A stretch of DNA of 64,000 nt, from assembly GCF_005239225.2 (NCBI RefSeq), contig NC_133284.1, forward strand, positions 47,958,697 to 48,022,696, given 5' to 3'. A program made the translations under genes and the position numbers. Under the pieces are notes generated by a model that was not told the DNA's origin, made no database searches, and worked only from the letters and a program-made list of their open reading frames with translations. Below are positions 1 through 13,000 of the stretch, piece after piece. The stretch is from Populus alba (Eukaryota; Streptophyta; Magnoliopsida; Malpighiales; Salicaceae). Within the stretch, counting starts at the first letter, position 1. The number at the start of each line of letters is the position of its first letter.

Positions 1-22
1 TTCTTGCTCTGTTTTGTTTTAG

Positions 23-3000
23 GTACCATAGAAAGCTATCGCAGATTGGGAATAGCAGTTCAAGGAGGGCAGCGACTATCCCTATCCGGGCTAATGGTGC
101 AGATGCATGCACTATTATGTCTGACTCGACCATTGGTCCGGATTCACCTTCGAAAGCAGGAAGAAATGGTGTGTCCTTGTGGCTTGAAGGATTTAAGAGG
201 AGTAGCGTGGGTTCAGTTTCTGGGATACCTGTGTATTCTTACAAGTATGTTTTTCACTAATCTATTTCAGTAATGACTTTATCTGTTGATTTTGAATGAA
301 ATTGCTTTTTTCTTTATCTGTTGATTTTGAATGAAATTGCTTTTTTCTTTTCATAGGAGTGATGACGCTGATTGCAACTAACTGGCCTGCTTGTAATTAT
401 TTTGATTTTAGAGTTTATTATCTGTATCTTGACTTCAGCACATGTAGAAGGTCATTTGATGCATGGAACAATTGATGATGGTGAATGGATAACTGTGCTT
501 TCAAATTTAGAATCTTCAAAATGATCTTCGTTGAAGTTGAACTATTACTGCAAATAGCTGATTTTTGGTGTCTAAGCTAGAAGGAAAAACTGCTAGAGCT
601 TTTTAATTTCAGAATGGGTTTAACACCAGATGATTAATCTCTCTTAGTTTATAATTCTTCTATTTCATTAGTTTCGTGTTTAAAATTTTGTTCCTCGTGT
701 TCTTTTTGAAGGGATCTACAAAAGGCAACCTATAATTTTACAACACTAATTGGACAAGGAGCATTTGGTCCTGTTTATAAAGCTCAAATGACAACTGGTG
801 AGACTGTTGCTGTTAAAGTTCTTGCAACTGATTCAAAGCAAGGGGAGAAGGAATTTCAGACGGAGGTATTGTTGGTTACAATTTCACATTCATACTTGTA
901 TTGGTTGTTTACTATAACTACAAGTTGCAAGTGGCATGTGTCTTATACATTGATGCATATGTTTATTATATTAATCCTCACTTAAGATTTGAAAACTGGC
1001 ACAAACATGTCTTGAACAGAACTGGATCTGGCTTCTGAATCAGTGTCTTTAACTGGTTGTTTAAGGTCTGACTACATTTATTTTCCCATTTGTTTTACTT
1101 GTAATGGTATGCCAGTCAACAGATGAGGAAGTTATCAATAAAGTTTTGTAACAAGCGGAAAGAGAAGTTAATAAGATGAACATTAAGGAAAGAGCTGCAT
1201 GCACAACTGGTGAAAATAAGCTACTCTGCTTTGCACATGAATTGTGGACAGAAGTTTTGGAGTTTGATGAATTCAATACATTGAGCCAATTATATGAATT
1301 ATGTTCAGTTTAGGAAAAAAGATGTACCCAGATCATAATTAAGAAATTCTTTGCTCTGCTGAACAATTATTCCTGTTCTGTCCCTGGTGCGCAAATGTGC
1401 AATGTGTTACTGTTTCATGCAATTAATTCTCTTGTGTTGTAACTGTTGTTTTTGCATTCCATATTGTTCATTGCTTTTAACGTTTTAAATTTGTTTTAAA
1501 TATATTCAGGTTATGCTATTGGGAAGGCTGCATCACAGAAACCTTGTGAATTTGGTTGGATATTGTGCAGAAAAGGGCCAGCATATGCTTATATATGTCT
1601 ATATGAGTAAAGGCAGTTTGGCTTCTCATTTATACCGTAAGTTGGCTTCCCTTTTGTGTATGGAAGAATACACACGTACACACTTTCTGGTAACTGTAGT
1701 TTGATAGGCAGCTTGTGTGTCAGATTGCAAGTAAATAGTTTCTCTTTGACTGGCCCTCGATTCTCACAGGAATCAGAGTTTGCCTCACTTGTAAACCTCT
1801 TGCGTGAAAAAAGCTAGAAATTGAAAATTGTGTCGCTGGGAAAGTTTTAGGTTGTGGCTTTTTTGTAGCTGTCTGTTAATAATGAGCAAGAACCACCATT
1901 GATAGATTTTATAATGGAGATTGTGAAAAATAACATGGATTTCTTCTTCATGCAGGAGAAGACATCAAACATTTGAGCTGGGATTTGAGGGTACATATTG
2001 CTTTAGATGTAGCAAGGGGCTTGGAGTATCTTCATGATGGGGTAAACTTCCTTTTTTATGTGAGCTAATGTGAGTGCACATGTGCATGCATGTCCTCCAT
2101 AGTAATCAAACTCCTTTATTATTTTATCCTTAAGAAATTTACTATTTTTTATTTATTATGCTGCAGGCAGTTCCACCTGTAATTCACCGGGACATTAAAT
2201 CTTCCAACATTCTGTTGGATCACTGCATGAAAGCCAGGGTATATCTATTGTGTATTATAAGAACTTTGATTCATGAGAAGTTACAGTAAATTTTCATTTG
2301 ATGTCTTCCTTTCATTTACGAAAAAATTAGCTTTTCTTCTTTCAATAAGTGTTAGTTTCTCATGTTAATTTCATACTCCTGTTCATGCTGGTTCAATTAG
2401 GTAGCTGATTTTGGGCTTTCAAGAGAAGAGATGGTTGACAGACATGCAGCTAATATAAGAGGAACTTTTGGGTATCTCGATCCTGAATATGTATCTTCAG
2501 GAACCTTCACAAAAAAAAGTGATGTCTACAGCTATGGAGTGTTGCTTTTTGAACTTATAGCTGGCAGAAATCCTCAACAAGGTCTTATGGAATATGTTGA
2601 ACTTGTAAGTCTCTACAACTCTTTCTCAACAGGATGGTTAACTTCAAATGGAACAAACAAATTGTTTGTGAAAATTCAAATGGTTTTTCCATATAATATA
2701 TCTAGTCTGACATTCATCACTGGATATTGCTGATGTATGCACAAACTATGCCCTCGTGACGGAGACTAAGAATACTTCAATAAAGGCAATGATTGATCAA
2801 GTGGATGTTCTACATCATGAACAGTTTTCAATTATCCTCGTATAACCCCCATCAGTGCATTTCAGAACAACTGAAAAGTGTCAACGAATTAAAATGGATG
2901 TTCTAAGCTATTCTAAAAATCGGGTCTGCATTGTTGTGGTATGTTCTTGATTGAAAAGAGAGATTATATTAGCTTCTGTTGGTCTAGTGGATATCTGTAC

Positions 3001-3392
3001 GAGTCATTTTTTTTATTCTTAGTTTGAAATTGTTTTTCCAATACGATGAACAGGCAGCAATGAATACTGAGGGGAAAGTTGGGTGGGAGGAAATAGTGGA
3101 TTCACGTCTGGATGGGAAATATGAAGTTCAAGAACTTAACGAGGTGGCAGCTCTAGCATACAAATGCGTCAACCGTGCCCCGAGAAAACGGCCTTCAATG
3201 CGAGACATTGTGCAAGTTCTTTCCAGGATCCTCAAATTGAGGCACAATAAGAAGCATCACAAGAAATCCCTTTCTGCTGCCACAGCAGATGAAGTTTCCA
3301 TCGATATGGATCAACAAGAAATCAGAACTCCCGTCTCTGATCGCCACCGGAGAGAGGAGTCGGTTGACAGTGCTGACACTTGTGAAGTATAG
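23..3392 (+). CDS. CRLK1: Calcium/calmodulin-regulated receptor-like kinase, CRLK1-type (5' end outside window)
   Basis: A plasma-membrane Ser/Thr receptor-like kinase. Arabidopsis CRLK1 links calcium/calmodulin to cold signalling through the MEKK1 cascade (family knowledge). Exons read as 23-244, 712-865, 1510-1636, 1956-2041, 2167-2238, 2401-2604 and 3054-3392, all with AG/GT borders and a continuous frame, giving 400 residues plus stop. The window starts at the juxtamembrane segment ([15 protein letters not shown]), so the signal anchor and N-terminal calmodulin site lie upstream. Visible kinase motifs are [11 protein letters not shown] (P-loop), VAVKVL (ATP lysine), IHRDIKSSN (catalytic loop), VADFGLS (magnesium loop) and [10 protein letters not shown] (activation segment), so the kinase looks active. 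The tail after [13 protein letters not shown] is basic ([11 protein letters not shown]), fitting the C-terminal calmodulin-binding site. RPL24 follows 2.5 kb downstream on the same strand, as in Arabidopsis. Confidence 0.93.
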
Positions 3393-5354
3393 ATGACTGT
3401 TTACAAAATCAGTTCATTTGGGACAGTCCTTGGTTTTGGTTCGTGGTTTATACATGCAGTTCAAAAGTAGCTAGGCAAGCAGATTTGTTGCAGTTCTGTT
3501 TCGTTTTTTTTTATTTTTATTTTTTGCCTGAGTGGGTTCGAAGTGCAGAGGATCAGTTCAGTTTGTTTATAGTTTTTTTTTTGTTCTTGTTTGTAACATA
3601 ACTAGGTCCTTTTCTTTCACTTTCACTTTGGTAAAATGACATATCCCTGATTTTGTACATGAATGCTTTGAATCATGAAGGAAAATGGAAGGAAAATTAC
3701 ACATTTTTTTACCTTTTTCCTGCAACTGTATTTTCACTATCTCCCTTCAAATTGTCAATGTCATGTTATGAAATGCACTTAGTGTTACCATATATAATCT
3801 TAGGAATTTTTACAATTTAGGACTTTGTCAAATTAGCTATTAAGATTATCTTACCATGTATAAATAAATGCTGAATTGTAGGAATTAATTAGACTTCTTG
3901 TATAGCAAAACCTTCTATGTACAGGGCAACAAAGGGAGGAATAAATACACAGCAAAAGAGAGACAGACGACTGATAGCTTTTTTATAAACAGTATATAAA
4001 AACTCTCTTGGTATTCTCAATTTCTAGGTATATTAACACTTAGATCATACTCAGCAATAGTAAATTATCCTTAAACAATATACAAAAACACAAAATCCAT
4101 ACAAATATTTAATTGGAAAAAATAACTCTTAAAATGGAAAAAATAAATTTTAAAAGGGATATTTTTTAAAACAAAGTTTTTAAATCTAACTCATTACTCG
4201 GCCTAGGATTCAAGTCACAAATTAGATGGGTTAACTTGAATTAGCCTAATCAATCCAAAATGGTATTCTTTTAATATATATTTTTTAAATGTTAAAATAA
4301 CATTGTTTTGAAAAAAATCCAATCAGGTTTTACTAGATCAACTAGGTTATGAATTAACTCGTCAATTAAACAAAATTAGCTACTATATAACTTTTTTTCA
4401 AATCCATCTCGACTAGTGGATCGGGTTTCGTAACACTACTATATAGATGGTCTGCGCTGCGTTGTGTGAGTTAAATTTTTTTTTAAAGTAAAAAAAATAA
4501 GTCTAAGTAAAGACAATTCAAGTAAATTCAAATTAACTTTACTAACACGTGACATGAAATATGAAATCAAAATAACTTTAAAAAAAAAAATTGCAAAGCT
4601 CAAGGTCTATTAACCGAATGCCAAAGAATGAAAAAAAAAAAATTAAAAAAAATATAACATTAAAGAAGAAAGCTTGAGTCAACTCACTACTTAACTAACC
4701 CATGACTTATGAAGATTGAGATTGAGATAAAAAAAAAAAAAAAAAAGAATTTCAAAAGATCCAATAAAAAAAAAAACCAAAGTTAAATAAAAAAAAACAT
4801 AAAAAAATTGAGCTCATCCGAGTTAAATTTAATTACATGCTCTCAAAATAACCTAATAGAAAAAAAAAAAAAAAAAACAAAGATTAAGGACCAATAATTT
4901 AATGCTAAATAATAAAATTAAAAAAAATCAATTTCATAAAAAAAAAAAAAAACACGAGTCAATTTCATCAATTTGTGTGTTGCATGTGTTAATAATTTTT
5001 TTTTAATATTTAATTCTTTAAAAATACAAAATAAAACCTTACTAAATCCAATATAAAAGGACTAAAATTCCTTTCGAAACTAACCTTGGATTTTTTTTTT
5101 AATTCAAGAATAATTCTATAATTTAAAGATAAAGAAGCCTTTATGTGTATGTTTTTTTTTTCAAGAGTATGATTGTAACTTTAATGTGTTAAAAAAGGTT
5201 TATAACCAAAGCTTAACTTTTTTTTTAAAAGATAAAATAGTCATTTTTATTATAATAAAAAAAAAGGTTTCATGACCAATTTATCCCTAATTAATTTTAC
5301 AATGACCAATGAATGTTATTTAAGAAATGATTTTACCTCAATTATAAATGTCAA

Positions 5355-5580
5355 TAAGTAACCTATTTGTTTTATATTTTAAAAGCACTTTTAAAAAAAA
5401 TTTAAATTTTATTTTATTATTTTATTTATTTTAAATTAATATTTTTAATGTTTTCAAATCATTTTAATATGCTGATATCAAAAATAATTTTTAAAAATTA
5501 AAAAAATATTATTTTAAATATATTTTTAAATAAAAAACATTTTAAAAAATAACCACAAACAAACTCTCAAATACCCTAAA
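5355..5580. repeat. AT-rich dispersed MITE-like repeat, copy 1
   Basis: The stretch contains an 'atcattttaatatgctgat' core followed by stretches like 'atttttaaataaaaaacat' and ends near 'aataaccacaaaca'. The same core order recurs at about 9540-9725, 15525-15705, 26810-26995, 28490-28645, 30680-30890, 31125-31385 and 50140-50310. Borders are approximate because the family is almost pure A/T. Confidence 0.5.
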
Positions 5581-5699
5581 TTTTTGTTCAAAGATGTAAG
5601 TATTATTTTAATGTTTTATGGCTCTAGCTATAGCTACAGTGTTTTATAGATGACTTTTATTTTATTTTATTTAAAAGTTCAAACCAAACAGAAATAGGA

Positions 5700-5702
<3 letters not shown>

Positions 5703-5736
<34 letters not shown>
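5703..5736. repeat. (TA)n microsatellite
   Basis: About 17 uninterrupted TA units lie some 190 bases upstream of the RPL24 start codon. Confidence 0.95.
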
Positions 5737-5738
<2 letters not shown>

Positions 5739-5924
5739 CAAGTTTACTTTATAGGCCCAAGAAAGCCATAATTTCATTACGAGAACTTAAAACGTCGTCG
5801 TTCATTAGACAGGCATCACCTGCACAAAAAACACACACTCTCTTTCATTATCCATTCATTATCAAAAACTCAAAAGGCCATAGTGTGACAAAGAAGTAGC
5901 AGAAGAAGAAGAAGCAGAGAAGAA

Positions 5925-8563
5925 ATGGCAGCGATGGCTGCACTTCAAAGCTCAATGGCCACTCTTTCACTTTCCTCCTCCAACTCTTTCTTTGGCCAAC
6001 GCCTATCACTTCCTTCTCTCTCCCTTCCACAAGTACGCTTTTATCTTCTATATATATCATGCTCTTGAATTTCATAATTTCTTGGTTATTTATATTTTAT
6101 GCATGAAATCTTAAAGAGATTTTCTTTAGCGCAGAATTTGCTTCTTTGTTTGCTATACTAAAATGGGTTTTGCTTAAAATGGAGTTTAATTGCTCGTTTA
6201 GTAGTTGGTTAAGAACTTCATAGCCAAAACCTATCAATTTGTTGTGATTTTTGTCTGAAACTACATTTTTTATTTTATTTTGGAATGTTGATGGTAATTT
6301 CCACATGAATTTGGCAAAAGTGAAAAAAAATTGAAGTTATGATTACTGTTTTTGTTTCTCGGTATTGAAATGTTTGGGCTCTTTGTTGATATATAATTAT
6401 TACTGTATTAGCACAAATTCATGTTCTTTTCCTGTATTAGCAACACTAGGATGTGAGATATTTATAGAAGAAGATGGTGGCCAGTGAAATTTTTGAACTT
6501 TTGGTAGCTTGACAATAGGTGCTGGTAAGATTATGAATATTAGCTTTTTGTGTTTTGTGTTTGTCTGTTGATAAGCTGTGTCCTGTTTATATGATTGCAA
6601 TCTTACAATTAATTTCTACTTCGCTAGAGTGATGATTTCCAATGTTTTACATGTCTGGGGAATAAATGAGGTTGGCAGTCAAGTAAATTTGTAAACTTGG
6701 TCTCTGTCACAGCTTCGTTCAATGCATTACATTTATTTGTTTGTATTTGTATAATTAACTCTGCGAGTTCATTTTTTCATACAATAAGATAGCTTCAATG
6801 TTGTTTTGTGATGTGCTAACTGCTAGAAATTAGTATTCCTTTCATGTCATCAAACTTGTAGATTGCTGTTTTATTTACTGTAATATACCAAATTTCGATG
6901 ATACCTGCCACAGTCACTTGATAGATCGTTCTGCTTGGTTTACATTCAGGTCAAGTCACCAGAGAAGCCATGTCTCATTGTTATGAAGGTAAGCGTCGCA
7001 AGCCCTCTCATCTTACTTTCCCCTTTCATTCCACTCTCTTTTCACTTACAGTTTGCTTGGGAAAAAATTGTCATAGGAGGGGAGGGGAGGGGATGGAAAA
7101 AGTTTTGCCTTGCCTTGGACAAGTAAGAAAGGGACTGGAGGAGAAATAAATTTTCTTCGTTTAGATAGATGAATGAAATTTAATAAATAATAAATATCAT
7201 TAATACCCTTTTAATTGGAGGTAGAGGATGAAGTGATAAATAAGATTGGAAAGGTTTATTTGTTAAAAGAAATAAGTTTAAAAACCAACCTCCATTCCCC
7301 TTCCCCTCCATCAAATTTTGTTCTTCCCAAACAAGATTAAGATGCCATTAACCTCCCTCCCCTCCCTCCATTCACCTCTTTCCCAAACAAACTGTAATGA
7401 AATGAGCAAATTTGAAGTATGCATTACAAGAAAAAGAAAATATAAAATCCAGCAAAGAGATATTTGTATGCATACCGTGTGTAACTAATTTAGATAAAAT
7501 ACATTTTTCAGAGTTTACTTGTGTAAACAGCGTGTGTTTCATTGATTTGTCTGCCATTGGCGCTGCCATAGATGGTTATGCTATTGTACTAGGCTAAAGC
7601 AAGAGAAAAGCCTTTGACTGTTTTATTGCCTTATACCCAAATTAGTTGCTGCCTCCATGAATTTTGAGCAGTAACTCCACTAATGAGCTCACTGTGGGCA
7701 ACATAAAGGCTCATGTGTTAACTGTCTTCCCATGAGGATTCTGTATTGTGTTCATGGCAGAAACCAATTTTTGATACGTGCTCTTCCCTCTTACAGCTCA
7801 AGCGTTGGGAGCGGAAGGAATGTAAGGAAAACAGCCTTCCTGTTTTACACAAAATGCATGTTAAGGTAGGAGATACAATTCAAGTGATTGCCGGAGATGA
7901 CAAGGGAAAAATTGGGGAGATTACTAAGATTTTTAGGCACAACAGCACTGTGGTAGTCAAAGAAATAAACCTGAAGACAAAGCATGTGAAGAGCAGAGAA
8001 GAGGGTGAACCTGGCCAGATTATAAAGGTTATTTTCAACCCAATTTTTGTTTCATGCATTCATCCATTTTTATTCTAGCAAGTATTTTTACTCCAAGTTA
8101 TTCTATCATTAGAAGCATGCAACTGACAGAATTACTTGCAGAGAATATCATGTTAGATATCTGCTCGACAAATATTCTTTCAGTAATTGCTTGCCATTAC
8201 TCATTTCAGATTTGTCTAGTGTGGATAGGTTTGCAGAAAATTCAAGAAATTTCTGCCTTGCTAACTAATGCCTTGTTATCTTTACATTTTAGACTTTATA
8301 CATGAATATTGTTGTTGCATGCTTTCTTTAATCACAAATGGACTTTTATGTTCCAGATTGAAGCACCTATTCACAGTTCAAATGTTATGCTTTATTCTAA
8401 AGAAAAGAACATTGCAAGCCGGGTGGGTCATAAAGTTCTTGATGATGGGAAGAAAGTTCGGTACCTCATAAAAACTGGGGAAATAATTGATAATGCGGAG
8501 AACTGGAAGAAAGTGAAAGAAGAGAGTAAGAAAACCGAAGTAGCTGCTACTACTACTTCATAG
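5925..8563 (+). CDS. RPL24: Large ribosomal subunit protein uL24c, chloroplast-targeted (RPL24)
   Basis: A nuclear-encoded protein of the chloroplast 50S subunit. Bacterial L24 is an early assembly protein that contacts 23S rRNA (family knowledge). Four exons are read: 5925-6032, 6950-6988, 7797-8027 and 8357-8563. They give 194 residues plus stop, with every junction in phase 0. Residues 1 to about 45 are Ser/Leu-rich and almost free of acidic residues, typical of a transit peptide. Mature sequence starts near [14 protein letters not shown] motif ([20 protein letters not shown]) lies at about residues 67-89, followed by the conserved [16 protein letters not shown] and [13 protein letters not shown] blocks. 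The ATG opens directly into the transit peptide after a purine-rich leader. Intron 2 (6989-7796) carries a MITE-like element. The gene lies next to CRLK1 as in Arabidopsis (At5g54600). Confidence 0.97.
7036..7406. mobile_element. MITE-like element inside RPL24 intron 2
   Basis: The ends form an imperfect inverted repeat of about 28 bp. The left arm (7036-7064) contains TTACAGTTTGCTTGGGAAA; the right arm (7379-7406) contains its complement TTTCCCAAACAAACTGTAA. Just inside, G-rich (7080-7095) and C-rich (7355-7370) blocks are also complementary. There is no coding capacity. If the termini are CAGTTTG...CAAACTG, both sides are flanked by TA, as in Tc1/mariner-type insertions; the superfamily call is tentative. 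Confidence 0.7.
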
Positions 8564-10062
8564 TTCATAGTAACACAACATATTACTTGGCAATTGATGC
8601 CATTTCTGAAACTCTAGATGTATTTCTGCCCTTGTTTTTTTCTTCACTGGTCCAATTATTTTGCCCTGTTCCTTTCTTGATTTCTATATTGCCGACTTTT
8701 GTTGTACCATTGGCTGTGTGGAAATGGATGTCAATTCTAGCCTGAACTTGCAAGTATTCTGTATTCTATCTTATTCAGTTCATGGATATAGAGCGTCTGC
8801 AACAACATTAATTTCCACTCACTAAAACTCAGTGTAGAGGACGGAATTTACAATTGGCCACACCATATTATGTTCACAGTTCATTCTGATGAATAGGAAT
8901 GCATCTTCAGGTGCTGATGAAGCTTGTTTTCCCAAGAGTATTTTGCAGATCTTGTTTACTTTCTGTTGTACATAATTTCTAATAATAAGAAATTCTCATA
9001 TTACTTGTTCAACTTTCTGAGTGTTTTGGAGTTGATACATTTCAGTTTTGGAGGCTCAAGTTATATGTGGCCGAGTCAGACTCTGTGGTCTTATATAAAA
9101 TTACTTTGTCTTCATCCTTATCCCTGTTTGTCCTTTGAAAATTCAGCGGCAAAGTTCAAACAAGAGCTAGCAAATGAAAGCAGCCCTGGGAAAAGACCTT
9201 GGATTATTGACTAGAATTTACAGCCGCCAAAATCCCCAACGTATTTGAAAGTATGATTGCTTGCACAAGTTTATATGATTGATCCTTCGAATCAAAGAGA
9301 TGTTCCAGACTTGTCAACTGCAGCCATGAAAGCCTTTGATTGAAGGATGATAACTTACCACTTGAACTTGGAGACTTCATTCCCAATCCTGAAATGAAAT
9401 CTTTGCATTATATTTACCGATACTGAATTATTCAGGTTTAGTAGCTGTTAATTTTTATGTTTTTTAAAAAATAAAAAATATTTATAAAACAAACGCATTC
9501 TATATTATCACATTCTATATTATTAAACTAAATATATTTAGGGTGTATTTTAGATTGTGTAGCGACGATGATTTAAAATATTTTTTGTTTAGAAACATAT
9601 TATAATAAAAATTATTTTATTTAAAAAAAATTATTTTTAACATTAAAATAATGAAAAAATATATAAAAATTTTATTTTAAATAAAAAAATTAAAAATTTT
9701 TAAAAATATAATTTAAACACACTAGTTACAATTGAAATGTACGATAGGCAGCATGTGAATCGTAAAAGAGAATCCAAGAATACTTGGCAATCGTTGCATC
9801 ACACAGACAGCACATTCATTTCCTATCCATGACAAAATAAAAAAATAATAATTTATTTTTTGTTTGGATTCAAGAGTTTACTATGAAAAAAAAGGTGGGA
9901 TTCCCAAGATAAATGAATAAATAAATAAAGTTGTTTTAATTAAATAATACAAATTGAAGAACTGTACAGTTGTTTTATTGTCTCATTGATATAATAGGAC
10001 ATTACACGCGCCATTCAAAGCAGCCCAGCAAGAGAGGCTAGCCAAGAGTGGAGTCGAGGAAA
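8564..10062. other. Intergenic DNA between RPL24 and the reductase gene
   Basis: The RPL24 3' UTR probably covers the first 200 bases or so. From about 8880 to 9400 the sequence is less AT-rich but has no recognisable coding frame. From about 9430 it becomes AT-rich, with an AT-rich MITE-like copy at about 9540-9725. The last 100 bases are probable promoter and leader of the reductase gene. Confidence 0.6.
9540..9725. repeat. AT-rich dispersed MITE-like repeat, copy 2
   Basis: It opens 'gtgtattttagattgtg' and ends near 'aaacacactag', with the family's internal A/T core between. Same family as the copy at 5355-5580. Ends are approximate. Confidence 0.45.
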
Positions 10063-13000
10063 ATGGAGGAAGAGAAGAACACAGAGGGAGCTCTTCCTAC
10101 ATACTGTGTTACAGGTGCCAATGGCTACATAGGGTCTTGGCTGGTGAAGCTTCTTCTTCAGAGAGGCTACATGGTTCATGCCACCCTACGTGATCTCGGT
10201 CTGTTTCGTGAACTCCTCCTCCTTTACTTCTTTTATGCTCATGCTGTATATGATCTTCATCATTTATTTGGTTTTTTCCGTTATAGATTGGATCAAATTT
10301 TTTTATACAACTTCAAAAATGGAAAGAAAAAAATTTATTATTATGCAGGAAAGGAAAAAAAACAGTGAATCCATAACAATGGAAACAGCAAAACACCTAG
10401 GCAAATTAGTTCTTTAGATTTAGACTAGATTGATGTTGGTTTAAATTATATGAGGTTTGTCTTAATATGACACAATTAAATGAACGAGTCCAAAAACAGC
10501 CCTAACAATTAATAACAATATTGTTTGATTAGTATAAAATTCAAGATAATATTTTAAAAAAAACATATTAAGATAACAACATATTAAATTGATTCAATTC
10601 AACCTGTCAAATTCATAACATGGATAATGAAAATGAAACCATGATAACCTCATAAAAAGATAGCAAATTAAAACAAATTATAAAACTCAATTACAATGTT
10701 AAATGATGAAATTGAAAAAAAAAATCAATAAAAAAGATAAAAAAATCAATCAATATTTAACTTGTCAAATCTACAATCTAAGTCGTGAGATTAGGATGAT
10801 TTAATGAAAAGTAAATTAAAAGATAACTATATCTCTATTATCCAATACTTATAACGATGATCTCTCTAAAAATATTTTTTTCATTAAATTAAAAATGTAA
10901 TGTCTATTAGTTAGATATGATTAATTAATTAGAAATTGTATATAATGGCACTTTTATAGAATTGTAATTTACAAAATAAAAATATACATGTTTCTAATAT
11001 TTTTCCACCTTAAAATATAATTGTTAGTGGGATGTGATCCGATAAAAAAGAATTTTCTCGGTGAAGAAAAAGAAAATACTATATATTACATGGTTTGAGA
11101 TGCCTATCTTCACAAGAATATAGAGTAAATTTCATTGATAATGGAACATTGATTTATTATGCTTATTTTAAAATGAGCCTTTAACAATGTAGATGAGATG
11201 AAGGAGGTGGTTGGGTGTGTAATGAAATAATAATAAATGATAAAATTAAAAAATAATCAATTAAAATGATAAAATATCTGAAACAAATTCCATCAATCTT
11301 TGTTAATTGCAGTAGTGAGTTGCGCTTTATTATGCATAAAAAACAATCTAAAAAGAATTGATATCAAGTTGAACATTTCTGCAAAAATCACAAATTTATG
11401 TAATTACAAGCTAATACAATCTAGCTTTGAAATAAAGCCTCTTCTTTAGCAAAATTCATGCTTGCTTATAAGTAAAGTCAAAACAACAAGTTTCATTTAA
11501 AAAATAAATAAAACAACATCGTTTTGGAGTTAATCTAGGCTCACCTGACAAATCCAAATTCTAATAACAATGAATAAAAAGGAGGTAACAATAATTTACC
11601 ATGCAGATAGAGGATCCATAGTCATTACTAGCTACCTATCTCATGTTCCACTATAGATTGGATTAATGTTTTACACAACTCCAAAAAAAATGTGCATGCA
11701 TTACTAGTGCTTGCTACAACATTAAAAGAAATTAAGGTTGTGTAACAAATAAATGCATGCATTTTATAAAAATAATAATAATAAAAAAACCAAGAAACAT
11801 GTGTAAAGAATTATAATTTTGCAAAGCGATGTTTCTTATCTATTTAAGACTCTACTTGATTTCAATGACACATTCTTTTGATGTAATATTGAACTTGCAA
11901 TATATTTGACTAGCCCCGGTCAATTCAGATTACTTTAATATTCACGACTCGTGTCATGGGCATGTCAGAATACAATAATTATGTTGGATAGCTATTTCTT
12001 TTTTTTCCTTATTCCTTCTCGTTTCTTTTTTTATATATATATTCCTTCTCTCTTATTATGAGACTTTCATTGAACTCGAGTTTGATAAATCTGAGGCTAA
12101 ATTGAAAATTTATTAAAAAAATAAGGATTAAATTTAAAGAAAAAAGCTTGGTCTCGAATACAATCAAAATCAAGACTCAAGTAAAAAATTAATATAGAAT
12201 CAATGACTAAATTAAAAAAAAAAAAAAAAAAGTTGATAAGGGCATGGTGCATGCACCACATGTGTCAGCGCATCAGAGCTGGGCATTGTGGCAGGGCGTG
12301 CAAGCTCCTCCAACTTCATAATACCGCCTTCCTTAATGTTATTGGAATCATCATGGTCTAGGCTTTCTCAAAGATGGTGCGTGTAAACAACACATCCCTT
12401 TGTGTCAATAATTTGTCAAAAGAAAAATCCAAAATAGTTTTTGCAAAATAAACATCAATTCAAAGTCATGATGTTTATTATATATAAACATCAATCTATA
12501 ATCAAGATGTTTTTGATATATAAAAACCTCGATAATAAACACTAAAACAAATTATAAAGTCTATTCTTAAAAAAAAAATGTAAAAGGACAAATAGAAAGA
12601 AAAAACTTATTATTACACAGGTAAAAAAATTGAATCCATTACAATGGAAACAATATAACACCTAGGCAAATTAGTTCTTTAGATTTAGACTAGATTGTTG
12701 GTGATCAGATCAAATTTTCTTAATATAAAAAAAAATATATTCATGTGTTTCTAATATTTTTTCTAGTTGAAAAAAATCAAATTATATAGGGTTTAACCTA
12801 ATATGACAGGATTGACTTAACGAGTCTAAAAACAACCGAGACAACCAATAAAAATATTGTTTGATTAGTAAAAATATTCAAGACGACATATTTTAAAGAA
12901 GTATTGAGATGACAACACATTAGTTCGACTCGAGTCGACCTGTCAAATTCACAACATGGATCATAAAAGCATGATAACCCCATAAAAATCAAATCAAAAT

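Larger units (their letters stand above)
3393..5924. other. Intergenic DNA between CRLK1 and RPL24
   Basis: The first 250 bases or so are the CRLK1 3' UTR. The rest is AT-rich with many A-runs and no credible coding frame. It holds a TA microsatellite (about 5703-5736) and one copy of a dispersed AT-rich MITE-like repeat (about 5355-5580). The last 100 bases before the RPL24 ATG are a purine-rich leader. No clear TATA box stands out from the AT background. Confidence 0.7.

Noticed and set aside
10048..10062. Upstream GTG as the reductase start
   Set aside because: Plant cytosolic translation starts at ATG; the ATG at 10063 opens the family-like N-terminus.
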